A DNA stretch of 64,000 nt from Tolypothrix sp. PCC 7910 (GTDB taxonomy: Bacteria > Cyanobacteriota > Cyanobacteriia > Cyanobacteriales > Nostocaceae). Below the pieces are notes generated by a model. That model saw only the letters and a list, made by a program, of their open reading frames with translations. It made no database searches and had not been told where the DNA came from. Numbering within the stretch: the stretch's first letter is position 1; every line of letters begins with the position of its first letter. The DNA lies in contig NZ_CP050440.1 of the NCBI RefSeq assembly GCF_011769525.1, forward strand, positions 931,501 to 995,500, in the 5' to 3' direction. The position numbers were made by a program, and so were the translations under genes. Of the stretch, positions 42,527 through 51,890 are shown one piece after another.

Positions 42527-44377
42527 ATGACTACAAAGCTTAGAAAATTGAAATCCTTTCAACGTGCTGCTGATGCACCCAATTTACCATCAACTCCATT
42601 CAGTTTCATCCGCTATTTTGTAAACCAATTTCGTTGGTGGTATATAGCAATTGTCATTTTGGAAGTAATGCACGCGACTTGTGGCATTATGTTACCTTAT
42701 GCCATCGGCGAAATTATCCGCAGCGTCACAAAATCGACAGTTAACAGCCAGCAGATTTTTGAGACTATCAGTCAACCTCTCATGCTGTTCACCGCTTTAA
42801 GTATAGGTGAAGTGATATTTGGGCGTTCATCGGGACTGTTACTAACTATTCTCCATCCCATCCACCGCCAGCATATTATTCGCTCACTATATGCTTACTT
42901 GCAGCACCATTCCCATCGCTACTTGAGTAGTAGTTTTGCTGGTGCTTTGTCACAGCGGATTAGCGAAACTGCTTTAGGTGTTACCCAGACGATGCAAATG
43001 CTGATTTCTGAATTTATGTCAGTCATCGTTGTCTATATCGTCGCTATCATTTTACTGTATCGCGCCTATCCGCCTCTGGCTGGATTAGTGGGAGTGTGGG
43101 CAGTTTTCTTTATCAGCATTTCCTTTTGGCTGGCTACTCGTTGTCGAATTTACTCCCGCAAAGCCGCAGCCGCTAGAAGTGAAACCGCTGGTATTATTGT
43201 CGATGCGGTAAGCAATCTCACTGCTAGCCGACTGTTTGCGCGTTTGGGTTTTGAACGACGCTATTTGAATGAGCGATTAAAGCGCGAAATCAAAGAGGTG
43301 AGAATAGCGAACTGGTATTCAGAACGAATTCGCTGGTTTCAATTTATCTCAGCCGCAATTTTGAAAATTGGTACTTTGTATTACTCGCTGTCGCTGTGGA
43401 GTCAAGGAAAAATCGCAACTGCTGATTTTGTAGTTGCAACTAGCTTATCACTGTTAATCATTAGTGAAGCCCGCAATTTAAGTAGAAGATTTTTGGATTT
43501 ATTTGAACATATTGGTAATATTGCCAATGGTGTCTTGATAATTGTGCAACCCCATGAATTGATTGATCGAGAAAATGCGATCGCACATTCCATCACTACC
43601 GGAAAAATTGAATTTCGGCGCGTTAATTTCAGCTACTCTACTGAAAAACAAGTATTTCACGACCTTTCTGTTACTATCCAACCAGGACAGCGTGTGGGAT
43701 TAGTAGGCTTTTCTGGTTCGGGAAAATCTACTTTTGTTAATTTAATTTTGCGTCTATTCGATCCCCAAGCAGGACAAATTCTCATCGATGGGGTGGATAT
43801 TCGCGATATGACGCAGGATGCACTTCACGCCCAAATTAGCTTAATTCCCCAAGATCCGTCTCTATTTCATCGCACCTTACTAGAAAATATTCGTTACGGA
43901 CGACTTGAAGCTACTGATGAGGAAGTAATTCAAGCAGCGCGCAAAGCTTATGCTCATGATTTTATTGTTCAGATGAGTGAGGGTTATGATTCTCTCGTGG
44001 GTGAACGTGGGGTGAAACTTTCCGGTGGACAGAGACAACGAATTGCGATCGCGCGCGTTATCCTCAAAGATGCACCCATCCTAATTTTAGATGAAGCTAC
44101 ATCTAGCCTCGATTCCATCACCGAAAAAGCAATTCAAGATACCCTAGATTTAGCAATGAATGGCAAAACTGTGATTGTCGTAGCTCATCGCTTGTCTACT
44201 ATCGCCCATTTAGACCGCATTTTAGTATTCGACCAAGGGCGTATTGTTGAAGATGGTACTCACAATAAACTATTAGCAAAAGGCGGTGCTTATTATAGAT
44301 TATGGCAAATGCAAGCAGGTGGATTTTTACCTGAAAAAGCCAGCGATAATCCATTATCTGAACTACAAACAGGATAG
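42527..44377 (+). CDS. ABC exporter, fused permease-ATPase
   Basis: A 616-residue half-transporter. Residues ~30-340 contain five or six membrane helices of the ABC type-1 exporter fold; ~365-600 is the ATPase with Walker A VGFSGSGKSTFVN, Q-loop LIPQDPSLFH, signature VKLSGGQRQRIAIAR, Walker B ILILDEATSSLD and H-loop VVAHRLST. It works as a homo- or heterodimer exporting lipids, peptides or drugs. It has its own unit, following a terminator, and may protect against toxic intermediates of the preceding pathway. Confidence 0.9.
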   Translation: MTTKLRKLKSFQRAADAPNLPSTPFSFIRYFVNQFRWWYIAIVILEVMHATCGIMLPYAIGEIIRSVTKSTVNSQQIFETISQPLMLFTALSIGEVIFGRSSGLLLTILHPIHRQHIIRSLYAYLQHHSHRYLSSSFAGALSQRISETALGVTQTMQMLISEFMSVIVVYIVAIILLYRAYPPLAGLVGVWAVFFISISFWLATRCRIYSRKAAAARSETAGIIVDAVSNLTASRLFARLGFERRYLNERLKREIKEVRIANWYSERIRWFQFISAAILKIGTLYYSLSLWSQGKIATADFVVATSLSLLIISEARNLSRRFLDLFEHIGNIANGVLIIVQPHELIDRENAIAHSITTGKIEFRRVNFSYSTEKQVFHDLSVTIQPGQRVGLVGFSGSGKSTFVNLILRLFDPQAGQILIDGVDIRDMTQDALHAQISLIPQDPSLFHRTLLENIRYGRLEATDEEVIQAARKAYAHDFIVQMSEGYDSLVGERGVKLSGGQRQRIAIARVILKDAPILILDEATSSLDSITEKAIQDTLDLAMNGKTVIVVAHRLSTIAHLDRILVFDQGRIVEDGTHNKLLAKGGAYYRLWQMQAGGFLPEKASDNPLSELQTG

Positions 44378-44472
44378 TTAGCCACCAAATCTCAACTTTT
44401 TCCATCCCCTTGAGGGGTAATTGAAATCTGCGATCGCCTTTGGCGGGCGCTTCGCGCCATTGCATCTACAAT

Positions 44473-45144
44473 TCAAATATCACCAGTGACAACAGCGATC
44501 GCAAAACCGTCATACCCTTTACTACCTACAGTCTGAATTTCGGTAGCACTGATACGGGCTTCTGCTGCAAGTAATTCGTTGAAGCGGCGTATACCCTGTA
44601 CGTTAGGATCGTCACTAGCAGCATCAATTACTGCCCCATTGCGGACAACATTATCGGCAATAATTAAAGTACCACGATGGGAAAGCTTGAGTGCCCAAGC
44701 AAAATAATCAGGATTGCTTGGTTTATCTGCATCAATAAATATCAAGTCAAATGTACGCCCTTCAGCAGCGATTTGTGGAAGTGTATCTAGCGCCCATCCG
44801 AGGCGAATTTCTACGATATCAGATAAACCAGCGCGAGCAATGTTACTACGGGCGACTTCGGCGTGCTTTGGGTTAGCCTCCAAGGAAATTAGGTAACCAT
44901 CAGCCGGAAGCGATCGCCCTAACCAAATTGTACTGTAACCACCTAATGTCCCAATCTCTAAAATACTACGTACCTTCTGAATCTGTGCTAACAGTAACAG
45001 TAATTTGCCTTGATTAGGTGAAACATTGTGTGGCGGTAAACCAGCATCTGCGGCTGTTTGTAGTGCTACATTTAGGGCGATATCTGGCTGTACAAACAAG
45101 TCAGTGATATAGCTATCGACCGCAGTCCAAAGTTCTTGGGTCAT
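44473..45144 (-). CDS. O-methyltransferase (caffeoyl-CoA/catechol OMT-like)
   Basis: A 223-residue cation-dependent O-methyltransferase. SAM motif ILEIGTLGGYSTIWLGRSLP (~62-81), LISLEANPKHAEVAR, and the metal-binding LIFIDADKPSNPDYF and IIADNVVRNG are all in place. These enzymes methylate catechol-like hydroxyls with Mg. It is the last gene before a HIP1-rich patch (44430-44460) that carries TGGCGGGCGCTTCGCGCCA. Isolated transcription, substrate unknown. Confidence 0.88.
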   Translation of the reverse strand: MTQELWTAVDSYITDLFVQPDIALNVALQTAADAGLPPHNVSPNQGKLLLLLAQIQKVRSILEIGTLGGYSTIWLGRSLPADGYLISLEANPKHAEVARSNIARAGLSDIVEIRLGWALDTLPQIAAEGRTFDLIFIDADKPSNPDYFAWALKLSHRGTLIIADNVVRNGAVIDAASDDPNVQGIRRFNELLAAEARISATEIQTVGSKGYDGFAIAVVTGDI

Positions 45145-45446
45145 ATTAGCTGATAAACCTCGATAGAGTTTTTTATAGTAGATATTACAGGAAGATTTTC
45201 CCGAATTATTACATATCTATATTAAGTAAAATAGGCTAGCTAATATTCTCCTGAATTTAAACAAAGACGCTATATATAGCGTCTCTTCATTTAAGATTAT
45301 TCAGTAGCTTGAGTAATGTTTGCGCTGTTAATAAATTGCTATTCTGGTATTTTGTACAACAGCATAATTTTATACACCAATTAATAGAAAACTACTAAAT
45401 AGTGCGAATTTACTTTGTACTCTACCTTTTTACTGCATTACCCAAC
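45145..45446. other. Intergenic region with a palindromic hairpin
   Basis: AT-rich. It carries the palindrome at 45265-45284 and the promoter of the O-methyltransferase gene. No other feature was found. Confidence 0.5.
45265..45284 (-). terminator. Palindrome AGACGCTATATATAGCGTCT
   Basis: A perfect 20-base palindrome. On the minus strand it is followed by TTGTTTAAAT and lies about 160 bases beyond the Rieske gene stop. It may terminate that transcript, or be a small dispersed repeat. Confidence 0.5.
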
Positions 45447-45881
45447 TTAAAGAGGTTTGACTAAGAAACGGTTGTTCTCAATTTTAGTTTCAAAAGGTTT
45501 TAGCCCTCGTTCTGCTGGGCCTTTAACCACTTTCCCATCAGTAGCAAATTCAGAACCATGACATGGACAGACAAAACGCTGCTTCTCTTGTTTCCAATCA
45601 ACTACACAATTTCTATGAGCACATAGGGGACTGACAGCGACTAATTTGTTATTAGCGCTATTTTTGACAATGAGAACCTTATCAGTCAAAACTTTCCCAT
45701 GTTCATCTAAAATACTGGTAGGGCCTACAACAGGCTCAAAACCATCAGTTCTCGGTTTAGCTTGCTTAATAGAGTTATTAGATTGTTGTCCAAAAGCGGC
45801 GATCGCAGTACCGAAAGTAGAAGCAAAACTGGCTGCAAAAAATAGCAATCTTCGGCGCGTAGCAGAAAACGGAAAAGTCAA
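45447..45881 (-). CDS. Tat-exported Rieske [2Fe-2S] protein
   Basis: A 144-residue Rieske protein. The N-terminus SATRRRLLFFAASFASTFG is a twin-arginine signal. Cluster ligands are Cys87, His89 (CAHRNC) and Cys105, His108 (CPCHGSEF); Cys92 and Cys107 would form the stabilising disulfide of high-potential Rieske centres. It is thus a small periplasmic or lumenal electron carrier, unlike the longer PetC of the cytochrome b6f complex. It could accept electrons from an extracytoplasmic oxidase, for example a sulfite or arsenite oxidase, but none is in the window. Confidence 0.87.
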   Translation of the reverse strand: MTFPFSATRRRLLFFAASFASTFGTAIAAFGQQSNNSIKQAKPRTDGFEPVVGPTSILDEHGKVLTDKVLIVKNSANNKLVAVSPLCAHRNCVVDWKQEKQRFVCPCHGSEFATDGKVVKGPAERGLKPFETKIENNRFLVKPL

Positions 45882-45978
45882 GATATTACCTCTTTAGTTA
45901 AGGAATTAAGGGGAAAATAATTCGTAATTGATATTTCATCATAAAAATTACGCATTACCAATTACGAATTATTAATTA

Positions 45979-46650
45979 CTAAGCAGCAACAGGAGTAGGT
46001 TTCGCAAACCTTGCATATCGCTCAATATAGAACTCTTTAGAATGAGCGATCGCTTTCACAGATGGACGTTCTTTCAGCGCGTGTTTCCACTGTTTTACAC
46101 GAGCAAATTCCGCAGGGATACCAAAACCACGATACTCTTTCAGCGCAGGCCAGCGCTCAAACCAAGGGAAAAATGTGAAATCAACCAAACTAATAGATTC
46201 ACCAAACCAATAGGGGCCATCTTGAGAGAGTTTCCCTAAAGCTTCATTTTCAATAAATTCTAGATGTTTGTAGAGTTCTTGTTTAGCTTCTTCTTGTTTT
46301 TGAGTATCTGTACTGCGTAAGAGTGTAGAAAAAGCAGGTACTAATCTTGTATTAGCAAAATCTATCCAAATCCGAGCTTGAGCTTTAGCGATTGGGGTAT
46401 TAGGTAAAAGTGGCGGATTAGGAAATACTTCATCTAAATACTCATTAATTACCGCAGATTCCCAAACGCGACTCTCACCATGTGTAATTGCAGGTACTTT
46501 GCCATAGGGAGAAACATTTGTAAAACCTTCTGGCTTATTTTGCAAGTCAATTTCAATCAAATCAAAATCAATACCTTTTTCTTGCAAAACTAGGCGCGTG
46601 CGGTGAGCATAAGGACAAACAACTGCACTATAAATCTTAATGTCAGCCAT
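45979..46650 (-). CDS. Glutathione S-transferase
   Basis: A 223-residue GST. The thioredoxin-like N-terminal domain begins IKIYSAVVCPYAHRTRLVLQ with Cys12 in the CPYAHR site, typical of omega/lambda-like or dehydroascorbate-reductase-like GSTs. It continues with YGKVPAITHGESRVWESAVI (glutathione gamma-Glu contact) and an all-helical C-domain containing SLVDFTFFPWFERW. It conjugates or reduces glutathione adducts in the cytoplasm. It belongs to a group of redox genes (Rieske, nitroreductase) on the same strand; spacing of about 100 bases leaves operon status open. Confidence 0.88.
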   Translation of the reverse strand: MADIKIYSAVVCPYAHRTRLVLQEKGIDFDLIEIDLQNKPEGFTNVSPYGKVPAITHGESRVWESAVINEYLDEVFPNPPLLPNTPIAKAQARIWIDFANTRLVPAFSTLLRSTDTQKQEEAKQELYKHLEFIENEALGKLSQDGPYWFGESISLVDFTFFPWFERWPALKEYRGFGIPAEFARVKQWKHALKERPSVKAIAHSKEFYIERYARFAKPTPVAA

Positions 46651-46762
46651 GTTTAAATTCCTCTATGAATATGTTTGATTGCTGGGCATTGTGATAGAGA
46701 TTTTCTATTTAAAAAATCTCAATTTTTTTGGATTAATTATTAATTCAAAATCCAAAATTTTC

Positions 46763-47368
46763 TTAGCCTTTCAACAAAGGTGAAGTATGTCCCCACTTTC
46801 CCGTAAACACAAATTCGGTTAAAGGCTTACGGGTACGGGGTGCTAGTTCGCGATCGCGTAATCCATCGGGAAGGTTTTGTGGATCGCCAGGATAACCAAC
46901 TGTCACCACGGTTGCAGGCTCATAGTCTTCTGGAATTTGGTATTTTTCTCTGGCAATATCTGGATTAAATCCCCCGATTTGATGGGCAAATAAACCCAGA
47001 GAAGTCGCTTGAAGAATTAGGTTTTCTAACGCCAGTCCTACGTCATGAAATGCGTGTCTGTTTGTCTTCCCATCGTCAGTGCGAATTTTTGCCACTGCAA
47101 GGATCAATATGGGAGCATTTTTCGCCCATCCTTGATTAAACTCCACCAAGGTACTAAGTAGGCGATTGTATTCCGTTGCATCCTCTTTAGTTGCAACAAT
47201 AAAACTCCAAGGCTGATGATTATAGGAAGAAGGTGCCCAACGCGCCGCTTCTAACAAAGATAGTAGTTTCTCTGGTTCAACAGCGCGATCGCTAAAAGCT
47301 CTAGGACTCCAACGACTGCGAATGAAGTCATGAACAGGGTATTCCGTAGGAGCAAGTTTCTGCGTCAT
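46763..47368 (-). CDS. Nitroreductase-family FMN oxidoreductase
   Basis: A 201-residue FMN-dependent nitroreductase. Seen: IRSRWSPRAFSDRAVEPEKL (FMN phosphate-binding SxRxF), ARWAPSSYNHQPWSFIVA, HDVGLALENLILQATSLG and VVTVGYPGD. Nitroreductases reduce nitro compounds or quinones, and some supply reduced flavin to monooxygenases. The latter role would fit the several LLM enzymes of this window, none of which has an obvious reductase partner here. Upstream at 47484-47503 is a repeat of the TACGGTAAATAC motif. Confidence 0.87.
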   Translation of the reverse strand: MTQKLAPTEYPVHDFIRSRWSPRAFSDRAVEPEKLLSLLEAARWAPSSYNHQPWSFIVATKEDATEYNRLLSTLVEFNQGWAKNAPILILAVAKIRTDDGKTNRHAFHDVGLALENLILQATSLGLFAHQIGGFNPDIAREKYQIPEDYEPATVVTVGYPGDPQNLPDGLRDRELAPRTRKPLTEFVFTGKWGHTSPLLKG

Positions 47369-47742
47369 CTGAGTGAATTTCCTGGGTAATGAACTGAATA
47401 GATCTACATCACCGATTTATATTTGATTCCTGCTTAACAAAGGCTTGTAGCAGTTAAAAAACTTGTTTAGAGAAGAAATACTCTATACTACGGTAAATAC
47501 GTGTAAGAACCGAATTTTAATTATCCTACTGCATCCATCAGCAGTTAATCAAGTCTCAGGGAATCAAAAACTGAGAAGTCACGGAATATTGCAATTAATT
47601 GCAACTATGAAACATTTATTCAGGAATTTTGATTTGGAGGGCGATCGCTTTTTTGCAGGAGATTGTCAAAATGCTCTCAGATACATCAAAGTAAGAAACT
47701 CAACACGAGAATTTCTTACTTGATGTGTAAAAATCCAAAAGA
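47369..47742. other. Intergenic region upstream of the nitroreductase
   Basis: Contains TATACTACGGTAAATACGTG at 47484-47503 (recurrent motif) and a HIP1 site near 47641. An 86-codon rightward frame is present (47463-47723) but has no ribosome site and no protein-like features, so it is not called. Confidence 0.5.
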
Positions 47743-48054
47743 TTACTGCTCCCCAAAAGCTGTTGCTTTATTTGGATACTTGAGTTCGTAGACGTAAGAT
47801 TTGGTTCCTTTTCTGCTAACCCAAATTCCTGGGGGTGGATGATCCCCTTGGTGCTGTGGCAAGACATCCCAAGGGCGACCCTGGACTTCATGAGTGGCTT
47901 CGTTGTAAGCAATCCAGCCGTAATCCGGCTTGAAAATAATCCAAAGATCCTGATCACGACGCTGATATGCGAAAGTGGCATCTTCACGCTGCCTGCGATC
48001 AAACTCATAAACAAGGTCATCGCTCAAGCGGTGAAGCTCGAAGTACTCATACAT
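47743..48054 (-). CDS. Hypothetical cytoplasmic protein (103 aa)
   Basis: A small protein with no recognised domain: MYEYFELHRLSDDLVYEF, a Trp/Tyr-rich middle (LWIIFKPDYGWIAYNEATHE) and a basic end. It is charged, with no signal peptide or membrane helix. Start: the ATG at 48054 has GAGGAG 9 bases upstream; an in-frame codon at 48078 would skip this site. Frames on the other strand and in another phase across the same DNA are shadows. The good ribosome site and balanced composition make it likely real. Confidence 0.65.
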   Translation of the reverse strand: MYEYFELHRLSDDLVYEFDRRQREDATFAYQRRDQDLWIIFKPDYGWIAYNEATHEVQGRPWDVLPQHQGDHPPPGIWVSRKGTKSYVYELKYPNKATAFGEQ

Positions 48055-48584
48055 CGATAGTACTCCTCTATTTTCCAAACTACATCTTTCGGTCTAACTA
48101 TTTATTATGCAGAAACTTTTTGAATATCAGTGCAAATAAAATACTTCTAAAGTCCTTTAATTTTATAATTGGCTTATCGTTTTGGCTCATGATTCATGCA
48201 GCGCTACACAATTGGGCTAAAAAGTGTAATCGGCGTGTCAAAGTCTTCTCACTTCATTCATGCCCCCCACGCGATCGCCTCCCCTGGGAGAAAAAGCCGC
48301 GACCGAGCAAGGAAGTTTCGCGGTAATGGCTAACTCAATACAAGACTAAAATTGATTCACAGCTTTTAAATAAAAGCTATTTCTTAACAGATTTTCTGAC
48401 TGAGTCTCCATAAATAAGCTTACAGAACAGTATTCGCAGCAGACTTGATTTTGCAGCTATATCTGTGATACTGTGCCTTCATTGCAAAATACTGTTAATC
48501 GATGGATTTGCCGTAGTTAATTATTGTGCAGCGTGCTTATCACACTGCAAAGCCACAGTTTGCAAGGAATGGGAATCACCCCTT
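48055..48584. other. Intergenic region between divergent genes
   Basis: About 530 bases. No RNA gene or clear repeat seen; contains a single HIP1 site near 48281. The frame of the next gene is open back to 48465, but the upstream 40 codons are Cys-rich and not family-like. Confidence 0.5.
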
Positions 48585-49241
48585 ATGCCAAAAGATTGGT
48601 TTGAATGGCACGATCTCTATAATACAGAACCAAAATTACAACAACGCCTAGAAATCGTGCGGGAATACATCACCTACAGCTTAGATGCATCACCAGCAGG
48701 AAGAATCCGTGTAGTTAGTGTTTGCGCTGGTGATGGTAGAGATTTACTCGGAACCTTAGCAAATCACCCCCGCGCCCAAGATGTCTATGCAAGACTGGTG
48801 GAGTTAAACCCCAATTTAGTTGAACGTGGAAAAGCAACCATAGAATCATTGGGTTTAGCAAAGCAAATAGAATTTATCAATGGTGATGCAACTATCTCCG
48901 CTAATTATGTAGGCGCAGTACCCGCAGATATTGTGATTGTTTGTGGTGTGTTTGGTAATTTGGCTGATGAAGCCGAACTCAAACGCTTGCTAGATAACTT
49001 GAGTTTTCTCAGTAAAAAAGGTGCTTTTGTTCTCTGGACTCGCGGACATTCTAACGGTACTGCTTACTCTGACACTGTGCGGAAAGTTTTACAAGCATCT
49101 CAATTTGAAGAAGTTAAGTTTAAACTCACCGCCACAGGAGATATGGGAGTAGGTATTAATCGTTACGTTGGTGAAAATTTACCCGCACCGAAAGAGCAAC
49201 AATTATTTGTATTTTCTGGCGTTCCCTATAAAGCTAGGTAA
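48585..49241 (+). CDS. SAM-dependent methyltransferase-like protein
   Basis: A 218-residue Rossmann protein. A degenerate SAM motif appears as IRVVSVCAGDGRDLLGTLAN (~43-62), followed by LVELNPNLVERGKAT, QIEFINGDATIS and ADIVIVCGVFGNL. It resembles class I methyltransferases often listed as putative methyltransferase. The start is the ATG at 48585 behind GGAATGGG; an earlier ATG at 48465 would add a Cys-rich stretch unlike the family. Substrate unknown. Confidence 0.75.
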   Translation: MPKDWFEWHDLYNTEPKLQQRLEIVREYITYSLDASPAGRIRVVSVCAGDGRDLLGTLANHPRAQDVYARLVELNPNLVERGKATIESLGLAKQIEFINGDATISANYVGAVPADIVIVCGVFGNLADEAELKRLLDNLSFLSKKGAFVLWTRGHSNGTAYSDTVRKVLQASQFEEVKFKLTATGDMGVGINRYVGENLPAPKEQQLFVFSGVPYKAR

Positions 49242-49455
49242 TTCAAGATAACTACTAATTCGTAATACCCTGCGGGAAGCGCAAAGCGCTACGTAATTAA
49301 ATTGAGGGTTAGAGTCCTCAGTTGAAATCACCATTCATAACGTAATTATGAATTATTAATTCCTTTCCCCCTTTTACCTTTCCCCTTTCCCCAATCCCAT
49401 AGGATTGCTCTAAGTTTCGAGGTCGTCCGACATATTTTTAAATAGGTGTCAAATA

Positions 49456-50682
49456 ATGGCTATTCAAGACGCTGTATCTAATTGGGAACAACTCTTAGAA
49501 ACTGCTCGAAAAAATACCCCAGCGCGCAGGGTAAAAAGACCAGGACAAGCACCATCTACTGCACCTATCCCCAGCAGTCTACATAAACTTCCCCCAGACA
49601 CGAAGCCACCAGTTTTATTATATAGAGATACTAACTCTTGGTGTCCTTTTTGTGAGAGAGTTTGGTTTGCTTTAGAAGAAAAAGAAATTCCCTTTGAGAC
49701 AGAGTTTATTGATTTAAGTAATAAGCCAAAATGGTACACTGATTTAGTACCTACTACCCTTGTTCCTGGTGCAAAAATTGAAGGCAAGTTAGTGTATGAA
49801 TCTAAAGATATTCTCTTAGCTTTAGAAGAAAAATTTCCTACACCAGCTTTACTTCCAGAAGATCCAGAAGAAAACGCTGTTGCTAGACAATGGGTAGAAG
49901 AATCAGAAACGAACGGTTTTAGAGATATTGCTTACAAATTCCTCAGAGAAAAAGTTACTGATGCTGATGAATTAGCTAAGTTACAAGCAGAATTTGAAGC
50001 TAAATTAGATGAACTTGAACAAACTTTAGGTAAATATCCCGGCCCCTATTTTCTCAGTAGTTTTAGCTTGGTAGATATCCTCTACAGTCCCCATCTCGAT
50101 CGCTTGGCGGCTAATTTACCAGTTTATCGACAGTATCATATCAAAGGTAATCCCCGTTACCCCCGAATCAATGCTTGGTTTGACGCACTCAATCAACGCC
50201 CAGCTTATCATCGGGTGAAATCGGATAATATCACCAACAATTTACTTTTACGCCGTAGATGGGGTGTAGAACCGATTGGGAATCCTTTACCCTTAGATCC
50301 AGCAGAAAGCGAAGCTAGAGAATTTCGTGCAGAAGCGGCAGAGAGATTGAGCGATAATCGAGAAAATGCGATCGCAGATATTTTGAAAAATTCTGGCGTT
50401 CAAGCTTTAGCTACAGATGGTGATGTTTCCGCAGTTCAAGAGGTGGTTGATTTCCACCTGAGATTGCTTGCTGATTACCTCCTCAATGGTAACGGCGCAC
50501 CCCTACCAGGTGGACGCACAGGCGGTAAAGATGGTAGTACTATCGATCCCAAGATAGCGGCAATTGGCGCAATTACCCTCGCCTATGTGCGAAATCGCAT
50601 CTGTGCGCCCAGAGATATGAGTGCTGGTGCTGCGACTGCATTCCGCGCTGCTGCTGATAAGGTTTTGGCTTCTCTTTATTAA
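49456..50682 (+). CDS. Large glutathione S-transferase-family protein
   Basis: A 408-residue protein. After an N-terminal extension of ~50 residues comes a thioredoxin-like domain with TNSWCPFCERVWFALEEKEI (active-site Cys-Pro-Phe-Cys near 62-65), TTLVPGAKIEGKLVYESKDI and a helical GST C-domain with SLVDILYSPHLDR. A further C-terminal helical region of ~130 residues (from ~275) includes GGRTGGKDGSTIDPKIAAIG and is unusual for GSTs; similar long plant and cyanobacterial GST-like proteins exist. It probably reduces glutathione mixed disulfides. A hairpin terminator follows its stop. Confidence 0.82.
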   Translation: MAIQDAVSNWEQLLETARKNTPARRVKRPGQAPSTAPIPSSLHKLPPDTKPPVLLYRDTNSWCPFCERVWFALEEKEIPFETEFIDLSNKPKWYTDLVPTTLVPGAKIEGKLVYESKDILLALEEKFPTPALLPEDPEENAVARQWVEESETNGFRDIAYKFLREKVTDADELAKLQAEFEAKLDELEQTLGKYPGPYFLSSFSLVDILYSPHLDRLAANLPVYRQYHIKGNPRYPRINAWFDALNQRPAYHRVKSDNITNNLLLRRRWGVEPIGNPLPLDPAESEAREFRAEAAERLSDNRENAIADILKNSGVQALATDGDVSAVQEVVDFHLRLLADYLLNGNGAPLPGGRTGGKDGSTIDPKIAAIGAITLAYVRNRICAPRDMSAGAATAFRAAADKVLASLY

Positions 50683-50700
50683 TTTTCCTCAATTTTCATT

Positions 50701-50728
50701 GGTGACGGGTATTAGCCTGTCACCTTTT
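50701..50728 (+). terminator. Intrinsic terminator between GST and SsuA-like gene
   Basis: GGTGACGGG / CCTGTCACC, a 9-bp stem with one G-U pair and a 6-base loop, followed by TTTT. It is 18 bases after the GST stop and only 11 before the next start codon, so it may also shape the leader of the SsuA-like mRNA. Confidence 0.7.
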
Positions 50729-50739
50729 CAACTGCAAAT

Positions 50740-51750
50740 ATGAAAACCCGTCGCTATATTTTAACTGCGATCGCCACTTGTGTATTAACCTGGCTTTTAG
50801 CCTTGGCTGGCTGTAGTTCGCAAAATACCTTACAAAGTAACGTTTCTCCCGTTGCACAACCCTCTCCTAGTTCTTCATCACAGGTAAAGGTGATTAATAT
50901 CGGTCACCAAAGCGGTACACCTGGACTCAATCTCCTAAAAGCACGAGGATTGTTAGAGAAACGACTAACGCCAGAAGGTATTCAAGTTAAATGGATATCC
51001 TTTCAAGGTGGCCCCCCGATGATGGAAGCAATGGCAGCTGATAGTGTTGATATTGGTAACGTAGGAAATCTACCACCTGTATTTGCACAAGCTGGTGGTA
51101 ATCCCATCCTCTATGTGGCGGCGACGGGTTCAAATGCAGGCGCTCAAGCTATTATCGTACCTAAAGATTCTCCTATTAAAACCCTTGCTGATTTAAAAGG
51201 AAAAAAATTAGCAATTCAAAAAGGAACAGCCCTACAATACTTTGTCCTCAAAGCTTTAGAAAGTGCAAAACTGAAGCTAACTGATATTCAACCTGTTTAC
51301 TTAAAAATTCCCGATAGTACCACAGCTTTTGAAGGTGGTAATGTCGATGCTTTACCTATTGGTGATCCTTATCTCGCTTCTAAAGAATTAAATGGTAGCG
51401 TGCATGTATTAGTTAGAGGTTCTGATGTCGCACCTCAACGAGCTTTTTACATCGCTACAGAAAATTTTACTAAAAATCACCCCGATTTAGTCAAAATAGT
51501 TTTGGAAGAACAAACAAAAGTAGAAGATTGGGCGAAAGCTAATCCTACTGAAGTTGCCAAACTGCTAGCAGTAGAAACTAAATATAAGCCAGAGGTTTTG
51601 GAATATTCTTTAAAAAATCGTCCTTATTTTGGTGTCTTTGAAATGAAGGATGAATATATCGCTGAACAACAACAAGTAGTTGATTTGTTCTACAATCAAA
51701 AGCTGATTCCTAAAACTTTTCAAGTTAAGGATGCTATCTGGAAACCTTAA
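50740..51750 (+). CDS. SsuA-like ABC-transporter substrate-binding lipoprotein (#2)
   Basis: A 336-residue SsuA/TauA-class binding protein. The signal peptide ends in the lipobox LLALAGC (Cys25). Mature hallmarks: INIGHQSGTPGLNLLKARG, GGPPMMEAMAADSVDIGNVG, SPIKTLADLKGKKLAIQKGT and VDALPIGDPYLASKE. The latter differs from #1 and #3, which have AWAIWDPY or AWVIWDPY, so ligand specificity probably differs. No ATPase or permease gene lies beside it. Expressed alone. Confidence 0.88.
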   Translation: MKTRRYILTAIATCVLTWLLALAGCSSQNTLQSNVSPVAQPSPSSSSQVKVINIGHQSGTPGLNLLKARGLLEKRLTPEGIQVKWISFQGGPPMMEAMAADSVDIGNVGNLPPVFAQAGGNPILYVAATGSNAGAQAIIVPKDSPIKTLADLKGKKLAIQKGTALQYFVLKALESAKLKLTDIQPVYLKIPDSTTAFEGGNVDALPIGDPYLASKELNGSVHVLVRGSDVAPQRAFYIATENFTKNHPDLVKIVLEEQTKVEDWAKANPTEVAKLLAVETKYKPEVLEYSLKNRPYFGVFEMKDEYIAEQQQVVDLFYNQKLIPKTFQVKDAIWKP

Positions 51751-51890
51751 GTAGGTTTTGTCATTGGTCATTGGTCATTGGTAAGGATTCCAAGCCTATT
51801 TATATTTCTTAATTCAGTTGTGTTTATTTCCACGGCTTACTGAGTAAGATGATATATTTAGCTATTCATACAACAAAATTTTGTTACTAC

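Noticed and set aside
47463-47723. 86-codon rightward frame upstream of the nitroreductase gene
   Set aside because: No ribosome site, random-looking composition, and it overlaps a probable promoter region.
49242-49455. Possible tRNA near GGTTAGAGTCC (about 49308)
   Set aside because: No cloverleaf could be drawn; acceptor and anticodon stems are missing.
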